This document shows positions 54,424-63,154 of a DNA stretch of 64,000 nt, piece after piece. Location of the stretch: the NCBI RefSeq assembly GCF_009827315.1, contig NZ_WTYF01000004.1, positions 248,001 to 312,000 on the forward strand. Reading direction: 5' to 3'. The notes below the pieces were generated by a model. That model saw nothing but the letters and a program-made list of their open reading frames with translations, did not search any database and had not been told where the DNA came from. Origin of the DNA: Qipengyuania gaetbuli (GTDB lineage: Bacteria > Pseudomonadota > Alphaproteobacteria > Sphingomonadales > Sphingomonadaceae). Numbering within the stretch: position 1 is the stretch's first letter; each line of letters begins with the position of its first letter. Position numbers and translations under genes: made by a program.

Positions 54424-55620
54424 TCAGAGCAGTTCGACTGCGACAGCAGTGGCTTCACCGCCGCCGATGCATAGCGATGCGACGCCGCGCTTCTTGCCCT
54501 GCTTCTTGAGCGCGTTGAGCAGCGTGACGATGATGCGCGTGCCGCTGGCGCCGATGGGGTGGCCCAGAGCCGTACCGCCGCCGTTGACGTTAATCTTCTC
54601 GTGCGGGATGCCGATGTCGCGCATGGCAAACATGGCGACGCAGGCGAAGGCCTCGTTCACTTCCCACAGATCGACGTCGTCGGCTGACCAGCCGGCCTTG
54701 TCGAGCACCTTGGTGATCGCGCCGACCGGAGCGACGGTGAATTCCGAAGGCTCCTGCGCATGGGCGGCCATGGCGACGATCTTCGCGACAGGCTGCTGGC
54801 CATTCGCGCTCGCCACGCTTTCGCGCGTGAGTACGACCGCTGCCGCACCGTCGGAAATCGACGACGAGGTGGCGGCCGTGATCGTCCCGTCCTTCGCGAA
54901 GGCCGGGCGAAGCTGCGGGATCTTGTCGGGTTTGCCCTTGCCGGGTTGTTCGTCATGCTCGACGGTGACTTCACCGGCGCGGGTCGCGACGGTCACGGGG
55001 ACGACTTCGTCGGCAAATGCACCGCTCTCGATGGCGGCATTGGCGCGGCGCAGCGATTCGATGGAATAGGCATCCATCTCTTCGCGCGTCAGCTGGTACT
55101 GGTTCGCCGTGTCCTGCGCGAAAGTGCCCATGGCGCGGCCTTCCTCGTAGGCGTCTTCCAGCCCGTCGAGGAACATGTGGTCATAGGCCGTGTCGTGGCC
55201 GATGCGGGCGCCCGAGCGGTGCTTCTTTAGGAGGTACGGGGCATTGGTCATGCTCTCCATCCCGCCCGCGACGACATAGTCGACCGTGCCGCTGGCAAGC
55301 GCTTCTGCACCCATGATGACCGTCTGCATGCCGCTGCCGCAGACCTTGTTGACGGTCGTTGCCTGCACCGACTTGGGCAGGCCGGCCTTGATCGTCGCCT
55401 GGCGGGCGGGGGCCTGGCCGAGGCCCGCGGGAAGGACGCAGCCCATGTAGGTGCGGTCGAAGGCCTCGGGCGAAACGCCCGAACGTTCGACAGCCGCCTT
55501 GACGGCCGTGGCGCCCAGGTCGGTAGCGGAAACGTCCGCGAGGGCTCCCTGCATCCCGCCCATCGGGGTGCGGGCATAGGAAAGAATGACGACGGGATCG
55601 TTTGCGCTGAACTGGGTCAT
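54424..55620 (-). CDS. Acetyl-CoA C-acyltransferase (thiolase)
   Basis: A 398-residue thiolase that makes or cleaves acetoacetyl-CoA or a 3-ketoacyl-CoA. The acyl cysteine is C94 in NKVCGSGMQ, the His is in GHPIGASGTR, and the second cysteine is in LCIGGGEATA. This length and the GHPIGASG motif fit the acetyl-CoA acetyltransferase (PhaA/AtoB) group, used in fatty acid breakdown or polyhydroxybutyrate formation. The ATG at 55620 marks the start of homology. It diverges from coniferyl aldehyde dehydrogenase with 89 bases between starts. Confidence 0.93.
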   Translation of the reverse strand: MTQFSANDPVVILSYARTPMGGMQGALADVSATDLGATAVKAAVERSGVSPEAFDRTYMGCVLPAGLGQAPARQATIKAGLPKSVQATTVNKVCGSGMQTVIMGAEALASGTVDYVVAGGMESMTNAPYLLKKHRSGARIGHDTAYDHMFLDGLEDAYEEGRAMGTFAQDTANQYQLTREEMDAYSIESLRRANAAIESGAFADEVVPVTVATRAGEVTVEHDEQPGKGKPDKIPQLRPAFAKDGTITAATSSSISDGAAAVVLTRESVASANGQQPVAKIVAMAAHAQEPSEFTVAPVGAITKVLDKAGWSADDVDLWEVNEAFACVAMFAMRDIGIPHEKINVNGGGTALGHPIGASGTRIIVTLLNALKKQGKKRGVASLCIGGGEATAVAVELL

Positions 55621-55709
55621 GCTTGTGCTGGTCCTCTGGTTCTGGAATATCGTGCCGCAGAGATAGGCAAGGCGTCGCTGCGGCGCAACACAGACCAAGG
55701 GAGAATACG

Positions 55710-57140
55710 ATGGCGGACGAACGGCTGGTGCGAATGGAAGAAGTCCTGCGCAAGCAGCGTGCCGCCCATCACCAGATGCGGCCAGAGCCGATGGCGCTGC
55801 GCAAGGACCGGATCGAACGCGCCAACAAGCTGCTGAAAGATCATGCCGACGAGCTGTGCAAGGCGATGAGCGCCGACTTCGGCAACCGTTCGCCGATGCA
55901 GTCGATGATGACCGACATCGTCGGGACCATCAATTTCGGCAAGTACTGCCTCAAGCGGATGGACGGCTGGGCCAAGGCCGACAAGCGCCACGTCCAGTTC
56001 CCGCTCGGCTTGCTCGGTGCGAAGGCGGAAGTGCGCTACGAACCGAAGGGCGTAATTGGCATCCTCAGCCCTTGGAACTTCCCCGTCAACCTGACCTTCG
56101 GCCCGTTGATGCAGGTCTTTGCTGCCGGCAATCGTGCGATGATCAAGCCGAGCGAGTTCACCGAAAAGACCAGCGACCTGATGAAGGAACTGGTCGAGAA
56201 ATATTTCGCCGAGGATGAATGCGCCGTGTTCACCGGCGGTCCCGAAGTGGCCGGGGCGTTCTCCGACCTGCCGTTCGACCACCTCGTGTTCACCGGTTCG
56301 ACTGCCACTGGCCGCAAGGTCATGGAAGCCGCGTCGAAGAACCTCGTGCCCGTCACGCTCGAGCTGGGCGGCAAGAGCCCGGTGTTCATGGGCGAGAGCG
56401 CGGACTTCGCAAAAGCGGGCGAGCGTATTGCCATGGGCAAGATGATGAACGCGGGCCAGATCTGCCTGGCGCCTGATTATCTCTATGTCCCCGAAAGCAA
56501 GCAGGACGAGGCGATTCACGGGGTCTGGCAGGGCACCGCCAACATGTATCCGACCCTGCTCGACAATGACGATTACGCCAGCGTGGTCACCGACCGGCAT
56601 TTCGACCGCCTCCGGGGGCTCGTCGCCGATGCGCGTGAGAAGGGCGCCGAGGTGATCGAGGTCAATCCCGGCAACGAGGATTTTTCGAACACCAACAGTC
56701 GCAAGATGCCACTCACGATCCTCAAGAACGTGTCCGAGGACATGAAAGCGATGCAGGAAGAGATTTTCGGTCCCGTCCTGCCGGTGAAGACCTACAAGCA
56801 CATCGACGAGGCGATCGATTATGTTAACGAGCATGATCGCCCGCTCGGCCTGTATTACTTCGGCCAGGATTCTGGGGAACAGTCCAAGGTTCTCACCAAG
56901 ACGATCAGCGGCGGCGTGACGGTCAACGACGTGATTTTCCACGTTTCGATGGAAGACCTGCCGTTCGGCGGCGTAGGGCCGTCGGGCATGGGCAGCTACC
57001 ACGGTATCGAGGGCTTCCGCGAATTCAGCCACGCGCGCAGCGTCTACACACAGCCCAAGATCGACGTTGCCAAGCTGGCCGGTTTCAAGCCGCCCTATGG
57101 CGACGCGACGCGCAAGGCGATCGACAAGATGATGAAATAG
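55710..57140 (+). CDS. Coniferyl aldehyde dehydrogenase
   Basis: A 476-residue NAD(P)-dependent aldehyde dehydrogenase of the coniferyl aldehyde dehydrogenase group, which oxidises lignin-derived or other aldehydes. The general base glutamate is in VTLELGGKSP, the nucleophile is C252 in GQICLAPDY, and the start LRKQRAAHHQMRPEPMALRKDRIERANKLL is typical of the group. A ribosome binding site (gggaga) precedes the ATG. The next gene is nuoA, 100 bases on, with a hairpin between them that may terminate this transcript. Confidence 0.88.
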   Translation: MADERLVRMEEVLRKQRAAHHQMRPEPMALRKDRIERANKLLKDHADELCKAMSADFGNRSPMQSMMTDIVGTINFGKYCLKRMDGWAKADKRHVQFPLGLLGAKAEVRYEPKGVIGILSPWNFPVNLTFGPLMQVFAAGNRAMIKPSEFTEKTSDLMKELVEKYFAEDECAVFTGGPEVAGAFSDLPFDHLVFTGSTATGRKVMEAASKNLVPVTLELGGKSPVFMGESADFAKAGERIAMGKMMNAGQICLAPDYLYVPESKQDEAIHGVWQGTANMYPTLLDNDDYASVVTDRHFDRLRGLVADAREKGAEVIEVNPGNEDFSNTNSRKMPLTILKNVSEDMKAMQEEIFGPVLPVKTYKHIDEAIDYVNEHDRPLGLYYFGQDSGEQSKVLTKTISGGVTVNDVIFHVSMEDLPFGGVGPSGMGSYHGIEGFREFSHARSVYTQPKIDVAKLAGFKPPYGDATRKAIDKMMK

Positions 57141-57154
57141 GCTGGGGAAGGGAT

Positions 57155-57176
57155 GCGCGAATTGCACGATTCGCGC
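57155..57176 (+). terminator. Hairpin after aldehyde dehydrogenase gene
   Basis: A perfect 8-base inverted repeat (GCGCGAAT at 57155-57162 and ATTCGCGC at 57169-57176) with a 6-base loop, extendable by four pairs (AAGG/CCTT) across a 3-base bulge. It lies 15 bases after the dehydrogenase stop. No long T run follows, so termination would be weak; it may also be a transcription-factor site near the nuo promoter. Confidence 0.4.
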
Positions 57177-57240
57177 CCTTGCACCGTCACGGCTAGGGGC
57201 CTAGAGGCGCACGCAACGCGTTAAGCCCTGGGATTCATCC

Positions 57241-57615
57241 GTGGTCGACCTCGAACAATATCTCCCCATCCTGATCTTCCTCTTTATTGCCGTCGTGCTC
57301 TCGGCAGCCTTCGTGTTCCTGCCGATGGGTGTGGCACGGCTGACGGGTGCGCATGCGCCCAATGCCGAGAAGCTCAGCGAGTACGAGTGCGGTTTCCCCG
57401 CATTCGAAGATCCGCGCAGCCAGTTCGACGTGCGCTTTTATCTGGTCGCGATCCTGTTCCTGATCTTCGACCTCGAAGCCGCGTTCCTCTTCCCCTGGGC
57501 GGTAAGCCTTGGCGAAACCGGCTGGCCGAGTTGGATTACCATGATGGTCTTCCTCGTCGAACTGATCGTCGGCTTCGCCTACGCGTGGAAAGTCGGCGCA
57601 CTGGATTGGGACTGA
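57241..57615 (+). CDS. nuoA: NADH-quinone oxidoreductase subunit A
   Basis: A 124-residue membrane subunit of respiratory complex I with three hydrophobic helices. The motif [25 protein letters not shown], ending helix 1-2 loop, is diagnostic. It starts with GTG at 57241. The genes nuoA to nuoG follow in order on the same strand, giving one operon; nuoB starts 2 bases after its stop. The upstream 57177-57240 sequence may hold the operon promoter, but no clear boxes were recognised. Confidence 0.95.
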   Translation: MVDLEQYLPILIFLFIAVVLSAAFVFLPMGVARLTGAHAPNAEKLSEYECGFPAFEDPRSQFDVRFYLVAILFLIFDLEAAFLFPWAVSLGETGWPSWITMMVFLVELIVGFAYAWKVGALDWD

Positions 57616-57616
57616 T

Positions 57617-58195
57617 ATGAGCCAGCAGATGACCTCCAGCCCGCTCGGGCGCGACGCGCTTGTCCAGCCGACGGCACAGCCCGGCGACATCCGCCAGCCC
57701 GACCAGGATTATTTCAACGCTCTCCAGACCGAGGTGAACGACAAGGGTTTCCTTGTCACCTCGACCGAAGACCTGTTCCAGTGGGCCCGCACCGGTTCGC
57801 TGTGGTGGATGACTTTCGGCCTTGCGTGCTGCGCTGTGGAAATGATCCACGTGAACATGCCGCGCTACGACATGGAGCGGTTCGGCGTTGCGCCGCGCGC
57901 TTCCCCGCGCCAGAGCGACGTGATGATCGTCGCCGGCACGCTGTGCAACAAGATGGCTCCGGCGCTGCGCAAGGTCTACGACCAGATGTCGGAACCCAAG
58001 TACGTCATCTCGATGGGTAGCTGCGCCAACGGCGGCGGCTACTACCATTACAGCTACAGCGTCGTGCGCGGCTGCGATCGGATCGTTCCGGTCGACATCT
58101 ATGTCCCCGGCTGTCCGCCCACTGCAGAGGCACTGCTTTATGGCGTGATGCAGCTGCAGCGGAAGATCCGCCGCGTCGGGACGATCCAGAGGTAA
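57617..58195 (+). CDS. nuoB: NADH-quinone oxidoreductase subunit B
   Basis: A 192-residue peripheral subunit that holds the N2 [4Fe-4S] cluster nearest the quinone site. The ligands are in LACCAVEM (two adjacent cysteines), [12 protein letters not shown] and [13 protein letters not shown]. An N-terminal extension of about 35 residues ([17 protein letters not shown]) precedes the core. Cytoplasmic face of the inner membrane in complex I. Confidence 0.97.
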   Translation: MSQQMTSSPLGRDALVQPTAQPGDIRQPDQDYFNALQTEVNDKGFLVTSTEDLFQWARTGSLWWMTFGLACCAVEMIHVNMPRYDMERFGVAPRASPRQSDVMIVAGTLCNKMAPALRKVYDQMSEPKYVISMGSCANGGGYYHYSYSVVRGCDRIVPVDIYVPGCPPTAEALLYGVMQLQRKIRRVGTIQR

Positions 58196-58205
58196 GGGCG
58201 AAGAC

Positions 58206-59129
58206 ATGGCTACGCTTCATTCCGCGCCCCGCTTCACGCAGATCGACGGGCTCAAGGAAGAGATTTCGGCAGCGATCGGCGATGCCCTCGTGGAAGCACA
58301 CGAGGAGCACGGCGAACTGCTGTTCCACGTGCGCCGTGACAGCGTCGAGCGCGTGCTCCGCACGCTTCGCGACGAGCATGAATACCAGCAGCTGATGGAA
58401 ATCGCCGGGGTGGACTATCCCGACCGCGCAGAGCGGTTCGAGGTGGTTTACATGTTGCTGTCGGTGACCCGCAACAGCCGCATCATGGTCAAGTGCTGCG
58501 CCTCCGAAGATGCGCCGGTCCCGACCGTTACGACCGTCTGGCCCAACGCCGGCTGGCTCGAGCGCGAAGTATTCGACATGTTCGGCGTGCTGTTCGACGG
58601 CAACACCGACCTGCGCCGCATCCTGACCGACTATGGTTTCGAAGGGCATCCTTTCCGCAAGGATTTCCCGCTTACCGGTTATGTGGAACTGCGTTACTCC
58701 GAAGACGAGAAGCGCGTCGTGTATGAGCCGGTCAAGCTCGCCCAGGACCTGCGCCAGTTCGATTTCATGAGCCCGTGGGAAGGCGCGGATTACGTGCTGC
58801 CTGGCGATGAAAAGGCTGCCACGCCTCCGGTCAGCGAGCCGAAAACGACGGAAAGCCCCAAGCAGACCGGCGCAGGCGCAAAAACCGATGCGAAGGCTGC
58901 CGACAAGGTAAGCGCCGGTTCCCCGGCCGAGGAAGACGGCGGCAAGGATGCTCCGTCCCCCAAGCCGACCGAGGACCGTCCCGCCCGCGCAAAGCGTGCC
59001 GGCAAGGCGTCCGGCACCGCCAAGGCGACCGAACCGAAGAAGAAGGCTTCGGCCAAGAAGGCAGCACCTGCCAAGCAGAAGGCGCCTGCCAAGCGCAAGC
59101 CCGCCGCTAAGAAGAAGGACGCCGAGTGA
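58206..59129 (+). CDS. nuoC: NADH-quinone oxidoreductase subunit C with long basic tail
   Basis: A 307-residue protein. Residues 1-200 are the normal NuoC (30 kDa subunit) with [19 protein letters not shown] and [21 protein letters not shown]; the usual family length is about 200. Residues about 200-307 are a low-complexity Lys/Ala/Pro/Glu-rich extension, very basic toward the end, resembling histone H1. The extension may bind RNA, lipids or partner proteins, but no function is known. The last base overlaps the lipoprotein start as TGATG. Confidence 0.93.
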   Translation: MATLHSAPRFTQIDGLKEEISAAIGDALVEAHEEHGELLFHVRRDSVERVLRTLRDEHEYQQLMEIAGVDYPDRAERFEVVYMLLSVTRNSRIMVKCCASEDAPVPTVTTVWPNAGWLEREVFDMFGVLFDGNTDLRRILTDYGFEGHPFRKDFPLTGYVELRYSEDEKRVVYEPVKLAQDLRQFDFMSPWEGADYVLPGDEKAATPPVSEPKTTESPKQTGAGAKTDAKAADKVSAGSPAEEDGGKDAPSPKPTEDRPARAKRAGKASGTAKATEPKKKASAKKAAPAKQKAPAKRKPAAKKKDAE

Positions 59130-59665
59130 TGAAGCGCATCGTCCTTACTGCCGCTGTGCTTCTGGTTGCTGCCTGCTCGGGCCAGCAGTCGAGTGAGGAA
59201 AGCGCGGAAGACTTCGCCAGCCGGATCGGCAGCGACAGCACTGCTGCGCGCGACAACCCGCAGGCCGCGGCAGAAATGCCCAACACCGCGCAGGCTGTCC
59301 CGCCTGCTGGTGCCGACGTGACCGCGCTGCAGCAACTGCGCGACATTGGCGGGGTCGATCTTGGTCAGCGCGACGGCGGTTGCACCTTCATGGAAGGCAA
59401 TCGCGAGATGATCATCGCCAGCGGGTCGAACGATCGCGCCCTGCCGGGCAAGGCGGTTATTCGCGTCGGTGGCGGCCTGACGGTTCTCGATGCTCCTCCC
59501 GGCGGCCTGTCGGCTATACGGGCAGGAACGACATTCACGGGTGAAGGTGTAACGGTGCAGGTCGCTCCTGCGGCCGGCGATGCAGCCTCGCGCCCGGCAA
59601 ACGTAAGCGTGACAGGGGCGGACGGAAAGTCGGCTACCTATTCCGGAAAGTGGATTTGCGCATGA
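59129..59665 (+). CDS. Putative lipoprotein inserted in the nuo operon
   Basis: A 178-residue exported protein with a lipoprotein signal ([18 protein letters not shown], lipobox VAAC at C16). The mature part is acidic, Gln/Ser/Ala-rich at first, then a small domain with [11 protein letters not shown] and a final WICA. No domain is recognised. It shares one base with the nuoC stop and overlaps the nuoD start by four bases, so it is translated as part of the complex I operon. Its role, if any, in complex I assembly is unknown. Confidence 0.75.
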   Translation: MKRIVLTAAVLLVAACSGQQSSEESAEDFASRIGSDSTAARDNPQAAAEMPNTAQAVPPAGADVTALQQLRDIGGVDLGQRDGGCTFMEGNREMIIASGSNDRALPGKAVIRVGGGLTVLDAPPGGLSAIRAGTTFTGEGVTVQVAPAAGDAASRPANVSVTGADGKSATYSGKWICA

Positions 59666-60879
59666 GCAGTGCCTTCCAGATCGAGGAATCGCCGACCACC
59701 GGCGACGAGGTCATCACCAATTACACGATCAATTTCGGGCCCCAGCACCCTGCGGCTCACGGCGTGCTGCGCATGGTCATGGAACTCGATGGCGAGATCA
59801 TCGAGCGGATCGACCCGCACGTGGGCCTGCTGCACCGCGGCACCGAAAAGCTGATCGAGCACAAGACGTACCTGCAGGCGCTGCCGTATTTCGACCGCCT
59901 CGACTACTGCTCGCCGCTGGCGCAGGAATACAGCTACGTCCTCGCGATCGAGAAGCTGCTCAACGTCGAGGTGCCGGAGCGTGCACAGTATATCCGCGTG
60001 CTGTTCGCCGAACTGACCCGCATCTGCAACCACATGCTCAACATCGGCGCGCACGTCATGGACGTCGGCGCGATGACGCCGAACCTGTGGGTGTTCGAAC
60101 TGCGCGAAGACTGCATGAACTTCTTCGAGCGGATGAGCGGTGCGCGCATGCACCACGCTTACCTGCGTCCGGGCGGCGTCCACCAGGACGTGCCGGAAAA
60201 GCTGTTGGTCGATATCGGCGAGTGGCTCGACACGCGCCTGCCCGAACTGTTCGGCGATGCGATGAGCCTCGTGCTCGACAACCGCATCTTCAAGCAGCGC
60301 AACGTCGATATCGCCGTGGTGAGCAAGGAAGACGCGCTGGCCTGGGGCTTCTCCGGCCCGATGATCCGTGCCGCCGGCATTCCGTGGGACCTTCGCAAGT
60401 CGCAGCCCTACGACGTTTACGACCGGATGGAATTCGACATTCCCGTGGGCACCAATTCGGACTGCTACGACCGCTTTGTCGTGCGCGTGAAGGAAGTCTA
60501 CGAGAGCGCGAAGATCATCAAGCAGTGCCTTGCGCAGATGCCGACCGGCCCGATCGCCAGCAGCGACCGCAAGGTTTCGCCGCCCAAGCGCGCCGAGATG
60601 AAGCAGTCGATGGAAGCGCTGATCCACCACTTCAAGCTCTATACCGAAGGCTTCCACGTCCCCGCGGGCGAAGTCTATGTCGCCACCGAAAGCCCCAAGG
60701 GCGAATTCGGCGTCTACCTCGTCAGCGACGGCTCCAACAAGCCGTACCGCTGCAAGATACGCCCAACGGCCTTCAGCCACCTGCAAGCAATGGATTTCAT
60801 GAGCAAAGGCCACATGCTGCCCGATGCCACCGCCATCCTCGGCGCCATCGATGTCGTGTTCGGGGAGTGTGACCGCTAA
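59662..60879 (+). CDS. nuoD: NADH-quinone oxidoreductase subunit D
   Basis: A 405-residue 49 kDa subunit that builds the quinone chamber with Nuo[35 protein letters not shown] and a C-terminal FGECDR are present and characteristic. The ATG at 59662 overlaps the lipoprotein gene stop; the in-frame TTG at 59650 would extend into it. Stop TAA shares a base with nuoE ATG. Confidence 0.97.
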   Translation: MSSAFQIEESPTTGDEVITNYTINFGPQHPAAHGVLRMVMELDGEIIERIDPHVGLLHRGTEKLIEHKTYLQALPYFDRLDYCSPLAQEYSYVLAIEKLLNVEVPERAQYIRVLFAELTRICNHMLNIGAHVMDVGAMTPNLWVFELREDCMNFFERMSGARMHHAYLRPGGVHQDVPEKLLVDIGEWLDTRLPELFGDAMSLVLDNRIFKQRNVDIAVVSKEDALAWGFSGPMIRAAGIPWDLRKSQPYDVYDRMEFDIPVGTNSDCYDRFVVRVKEVYESAKIIKQCLAQMPTGPIASSDRKVSPPKRAEMKQSMEALIHHFKLYTEGFHVPAGEVYVATESPKGEFGVYLVSDGSNKPYRCKIRPTAFSHLQAMDFMSKGHMLPDATAILGAIDVVFGECDR

Positions 60880-61547
60880 TGGCTGACCGTACCCCCTCAC
60901 CCGACACCCCCGAGCTGCGCGAGCGTTGGGGCGGCTTCGAATTTACCGAAGCCTACCGCGAGAAGGCGGACCGCGCTATTGCGCGCTATCCCGAAGGGCG
61001 CCAGCGCTCTGCAGTGATGCCGCTGCTCGACCTAGCCCAGCGCCAGGTCGGTGAAGAGACGAACACGCAGGGCTGGCTGCCGCTGCCGGTGATCGAATAT
61101 GTCGCCGACTATCTCGACATGCCGGTCATCCGCGTGCTCGAGGTCGCAACCTTCTACTTTATGTACAATCTGAAGCCGGTCGGCAGGTACCACGTACAGG
61201 TCTGCGGCACGACGCCGTGCATGCTGCGCGGCTCGGACGGCCTGTTCGAGGCCTGCAAGAAGCGCGGCATGAAGAAGGGCGAGGTGTCGGAAGACGGTCT
61301 GTGGACCCTCACCGAAGTCGAATGCATGGGCAATTGCGCCACCGCGCCGATGGTCCAGATCAACGACGACAATTACGAGGATCTCACGCCCGAACGCCTC
61401 GACGCCGTGCTCGATGCGCTGGCCAAGGGTGAACAGCCCAAGACCGGCACGCAGGAGCCTGGTCGCCACACGTCGGAACCGGCCGGCGCGCTCAGCACGT
61501 TGAACGACATGGTCTCTCAAAACCACGACTACCGGGGTGATTGGTGA
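60879..61547 (+). CDS. nuoE: NADH-quinone oxidoreductase subunit E
   Basis: A 222-residue 24 kDa subunit with a thioredoxin-like [2Fe-2S] cluster. Ligand cysteines are in VCGTTPCMLRGS and in VECMGNCATAPM. The C-terminal 50 residues form the polar extension common in alphaproteobacterial NuoE. The stop TGA shares a base with the next small gene. Confidence 0.95.
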   Translation: MADRTPSPDTPELRERWGGFEFTEAYREKADRAIARYPEGRQRSAVMPLLDLAQRQVGEETNTQGWLPLPVIEYVADYLDMPVIRVLEVATFYFMYNLKPVGRYHVQVCGTTPCMLRGSDGLFEACKKRGMKKGEVSEDGLWTLTEVECMGNCATAPMVQINDDNYEDLTPERLDAVLDALAKGEQPKTGTQEPGRHTSEPAGALSTLNDMVSQNHDYRGDW

Positions 61548-61726
61548 TGGAAAAGACGACCAATTACCGTGGTTTGGGAATGGCTTTTATGGCCATGGGC
61601 GTCAGCCTGAGTGTCTCTTTTGCGTTGACGCTCGGCCCTGCATTCATGGGCATCGGCGCTGCATTCTTCGTGCTAGGACTGGTGTTCCTGAACAAGGGCA
61701 AGGACGGGGGGCAATCCGATGGATAG
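61547..61726 (+). CDS. Small two-helix membrane protein, nuoE-nuoF intergenic
   Basis: A 59-residue protein with two hydrophobic segments (MAFMAMGVSLSVSFALTL and AFMGIGAAFFVLGLVFL) linked by a short proline-containing turn, and a charged C-terminus. The start shares one base with the nuoE stop and the end overlaps the next small gene by eight bases. No homologue is recognised. Conserved position inside the complex I operon would suggest a helper or modulator of complex I, but only the arrangement is shown here. Confidence 0.65.
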   Translation: MEKTTNYRGLGMAFMAMGVSLSVSFALTLGPAFMGIGAAFFVLGLVFLNKGKDGGQSDG

Positions 61727-61862
61727 CAATCTCGTCTACATCCTCGTCGCGCTGGTCCTGATCGTGGTCGCGTGGAAAGTCTTCAAGGGCATCGTCAAGA
61801 CGATGGTCCTCGCGGCGATCCTTATCGCCGCTGCAATCTTCGTATTCGGAGGGTTCGCCTGA
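61719..61862 (+). CDS. 47-residue membrane protein, nuoE-nuoF intergenic
   Basis: A very short 47-residue reading frame beginning [20 protein letters not shown], with two hydrophobic segments separated by a basic FKGIVK turn. It starts eight bases before the end of the upstream small gene and its stop shares one base with the nuoF start (TGATG), so both neighbours fit a tightly coupled coding unit. No homologue is recognised; coding is inferred from the spacing and the membrane-like composition. Confidence 0.55.
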   Translation: MDSNLVYILVALVLIVVAWKVFKGIVKTMVLAAILIAAAIFVFGGFA

Positions 61863-63154
61863 TGCTTGCCGACAAGGACCGCATCTTTACCAACCTCTAC
61901 GGCTTCCAGGATTGGGGCCTGAAGGCGGCGCAGCAGCGCGGCGACTGGGATGATACCAAGTCGCTGATCGGTCGCGGCCACGAGAATATCATCGAGGAAA
62001 TCAAGGCCTCGGGTCTGCGCGGCCGCGGTGGTGCAGGATTCCCGACCGGCCTCAAGTGGTCGTTCATGCCGAAGGAAAGCAAGGACGGTCGTCCGAGCTT
62101 CCTCGTCATCAATGCCGACGAATCCGAACCCGGTTCGTGCAAGGACCGCGAGATCATCCGCCACGATCCGCACAAGCTGATCGAAGGTGCGCTGGTCGCC
62201 GGTTACGCCATGCGGGCGAGGGCGGCCTATATCTACATCCGCGGCGAATATATCCGCGAGGCGGAGACGCTTCAGGCCGCGATCGACGAGGCCTATGATG
62301 CCGGACTGATCGGCAAGAACGCATCGAAGTCGGGCTATGACTTCGACGTGTTCCTGCACCGCGGCGCGGGCGCCTACATCTGCGGCGAAGAAACCGCGAT
62401 GATCGAGAGCCTCGAAGGCAAGAAGGGCCAGCCGCGCCTCAAGCCGCCGTTCCCGGCCGGCGCTGGCCTCTACGGGTGCCCGACTACGGTCAACAACGTG
62501 GAATCCATCGCCGTCGTCCCGACCATCCTGCGCCGCGGCGCAAATTGGTTCGCAAGCTTCGGCCGCGAGAACAACAAGGGCACCAAGCTCTTCCAGATCA
62601 GCGGCCATGTGAACAAGCCCTGCGTGGTCGAGGAAGCGCTCTCGATCCCGTTTAGCGAGCTGATCGAAAAGCACTGCGGCGGCATTATCGGTGGCAAAGA
62701 CAACCTCCTCGCCGTGATCCCCGGCGGTTCTTCGGTTCCGCTGGTCCCGGCCGAGCAGATCTGGGATGCGCCGATGGATTTCGACGGCCTGCGTGACCTC
62801 GGTTCCGGCCTCGGCACTGCCGGCGTTATCGTGATGGACAAGTCGACCGATATCGTCCGCGCGATCAGCCGCCTCAGCTATTTCTACAAGCACGAGAGCT
62901 GCGGCCAGTGCACCCCCTGCCGCGAAGGCACGGGCTGGATGTGGCGCATGATGGAGCGCCTGCGCACCGGCGATGCGGCGATCGAGGAGATCGATATGCT
63001 TCAGCAGGTTACGAAGCAGGTCGAAGGTCACACCATCTGCGCCCTGGGTGACGCGGCCGCATGGCCGATCCAGGGCCTCATCCGCCACTTCCGCCCCGAG
63101 CTCGAGCGCCGGATCAACGAACACAACGCCAAGTTTGCCGAGGCAGCCGAATAA
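61862..63154 (+). CDS. nuoF: NADH-quinone oxidoreductase subunit F
   Basis: A 430-residue subunit that binds NADH and FMN and holds the N3 [4Fe-4S] cluster. Motifs are [13 protein letters not shown] (NADH), [14 protein letters not shown] (FMN), [14 protein letters not shown] and the cluster ligands [16 protein letters not shown]. The ATG at 61862 shares its A with the stop of the upstream small gene. The stop shares one base with nuoG. Confidence 0.97.
   Translation: MLADKDRIFTNLYGFQDWGLKAAQQRGDWDDTKSLIGRGHENIIEEIKASGLRGRGGAGFPTGLKWSFMPKESKDGRPSFLVINADESEPGSCKDREIIRHDPHKLIEGALVAGYAMRARAAYIYIRGEYIREAETLQAAIDEAYDAGLIGKNASKSGYDFDVFLHRGAGAYICGEETAMIESLEGKKGQPRLKPPFPAGAGLYGCPTTVNNVESIAVVPTILRRGANWFASFGRENNKGTKLFQISGHVNKPCVVEEALSIPFSELIEKHCGGIIGGKDNLLAVIPGGSSVPLVPAEQIWDAPMDFDGLRDLGSGLGTAGVIVMDKSTDIVRAISRLSYFYKHESCGQCTPCREGTGWMWRMMERLRTGDAAIEEIDMLQQVTKQVEGHTICALGDAAAWPIQGLIRHFRPELERRINEHNAKFAEAAE

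Noticed and set aside
55617-57167. Long minus-strand open frame opposite coniferyl aldehyde dehydrogenase
   Set aside because: No homology or signal; the plus-strand gene has complete catalytic motifs.
59638-60900. Minus-strand open frame opposite nuoD
   Set aside because: Antisense of nuoD, low-complexity His/Asp/Val-rich translation, no domain.
61736-63124. Minus-strand open frame opposite nuoF
   Set aside because: Antisense to a fully motif-supported nuoF; composition is typical of shadow frames.
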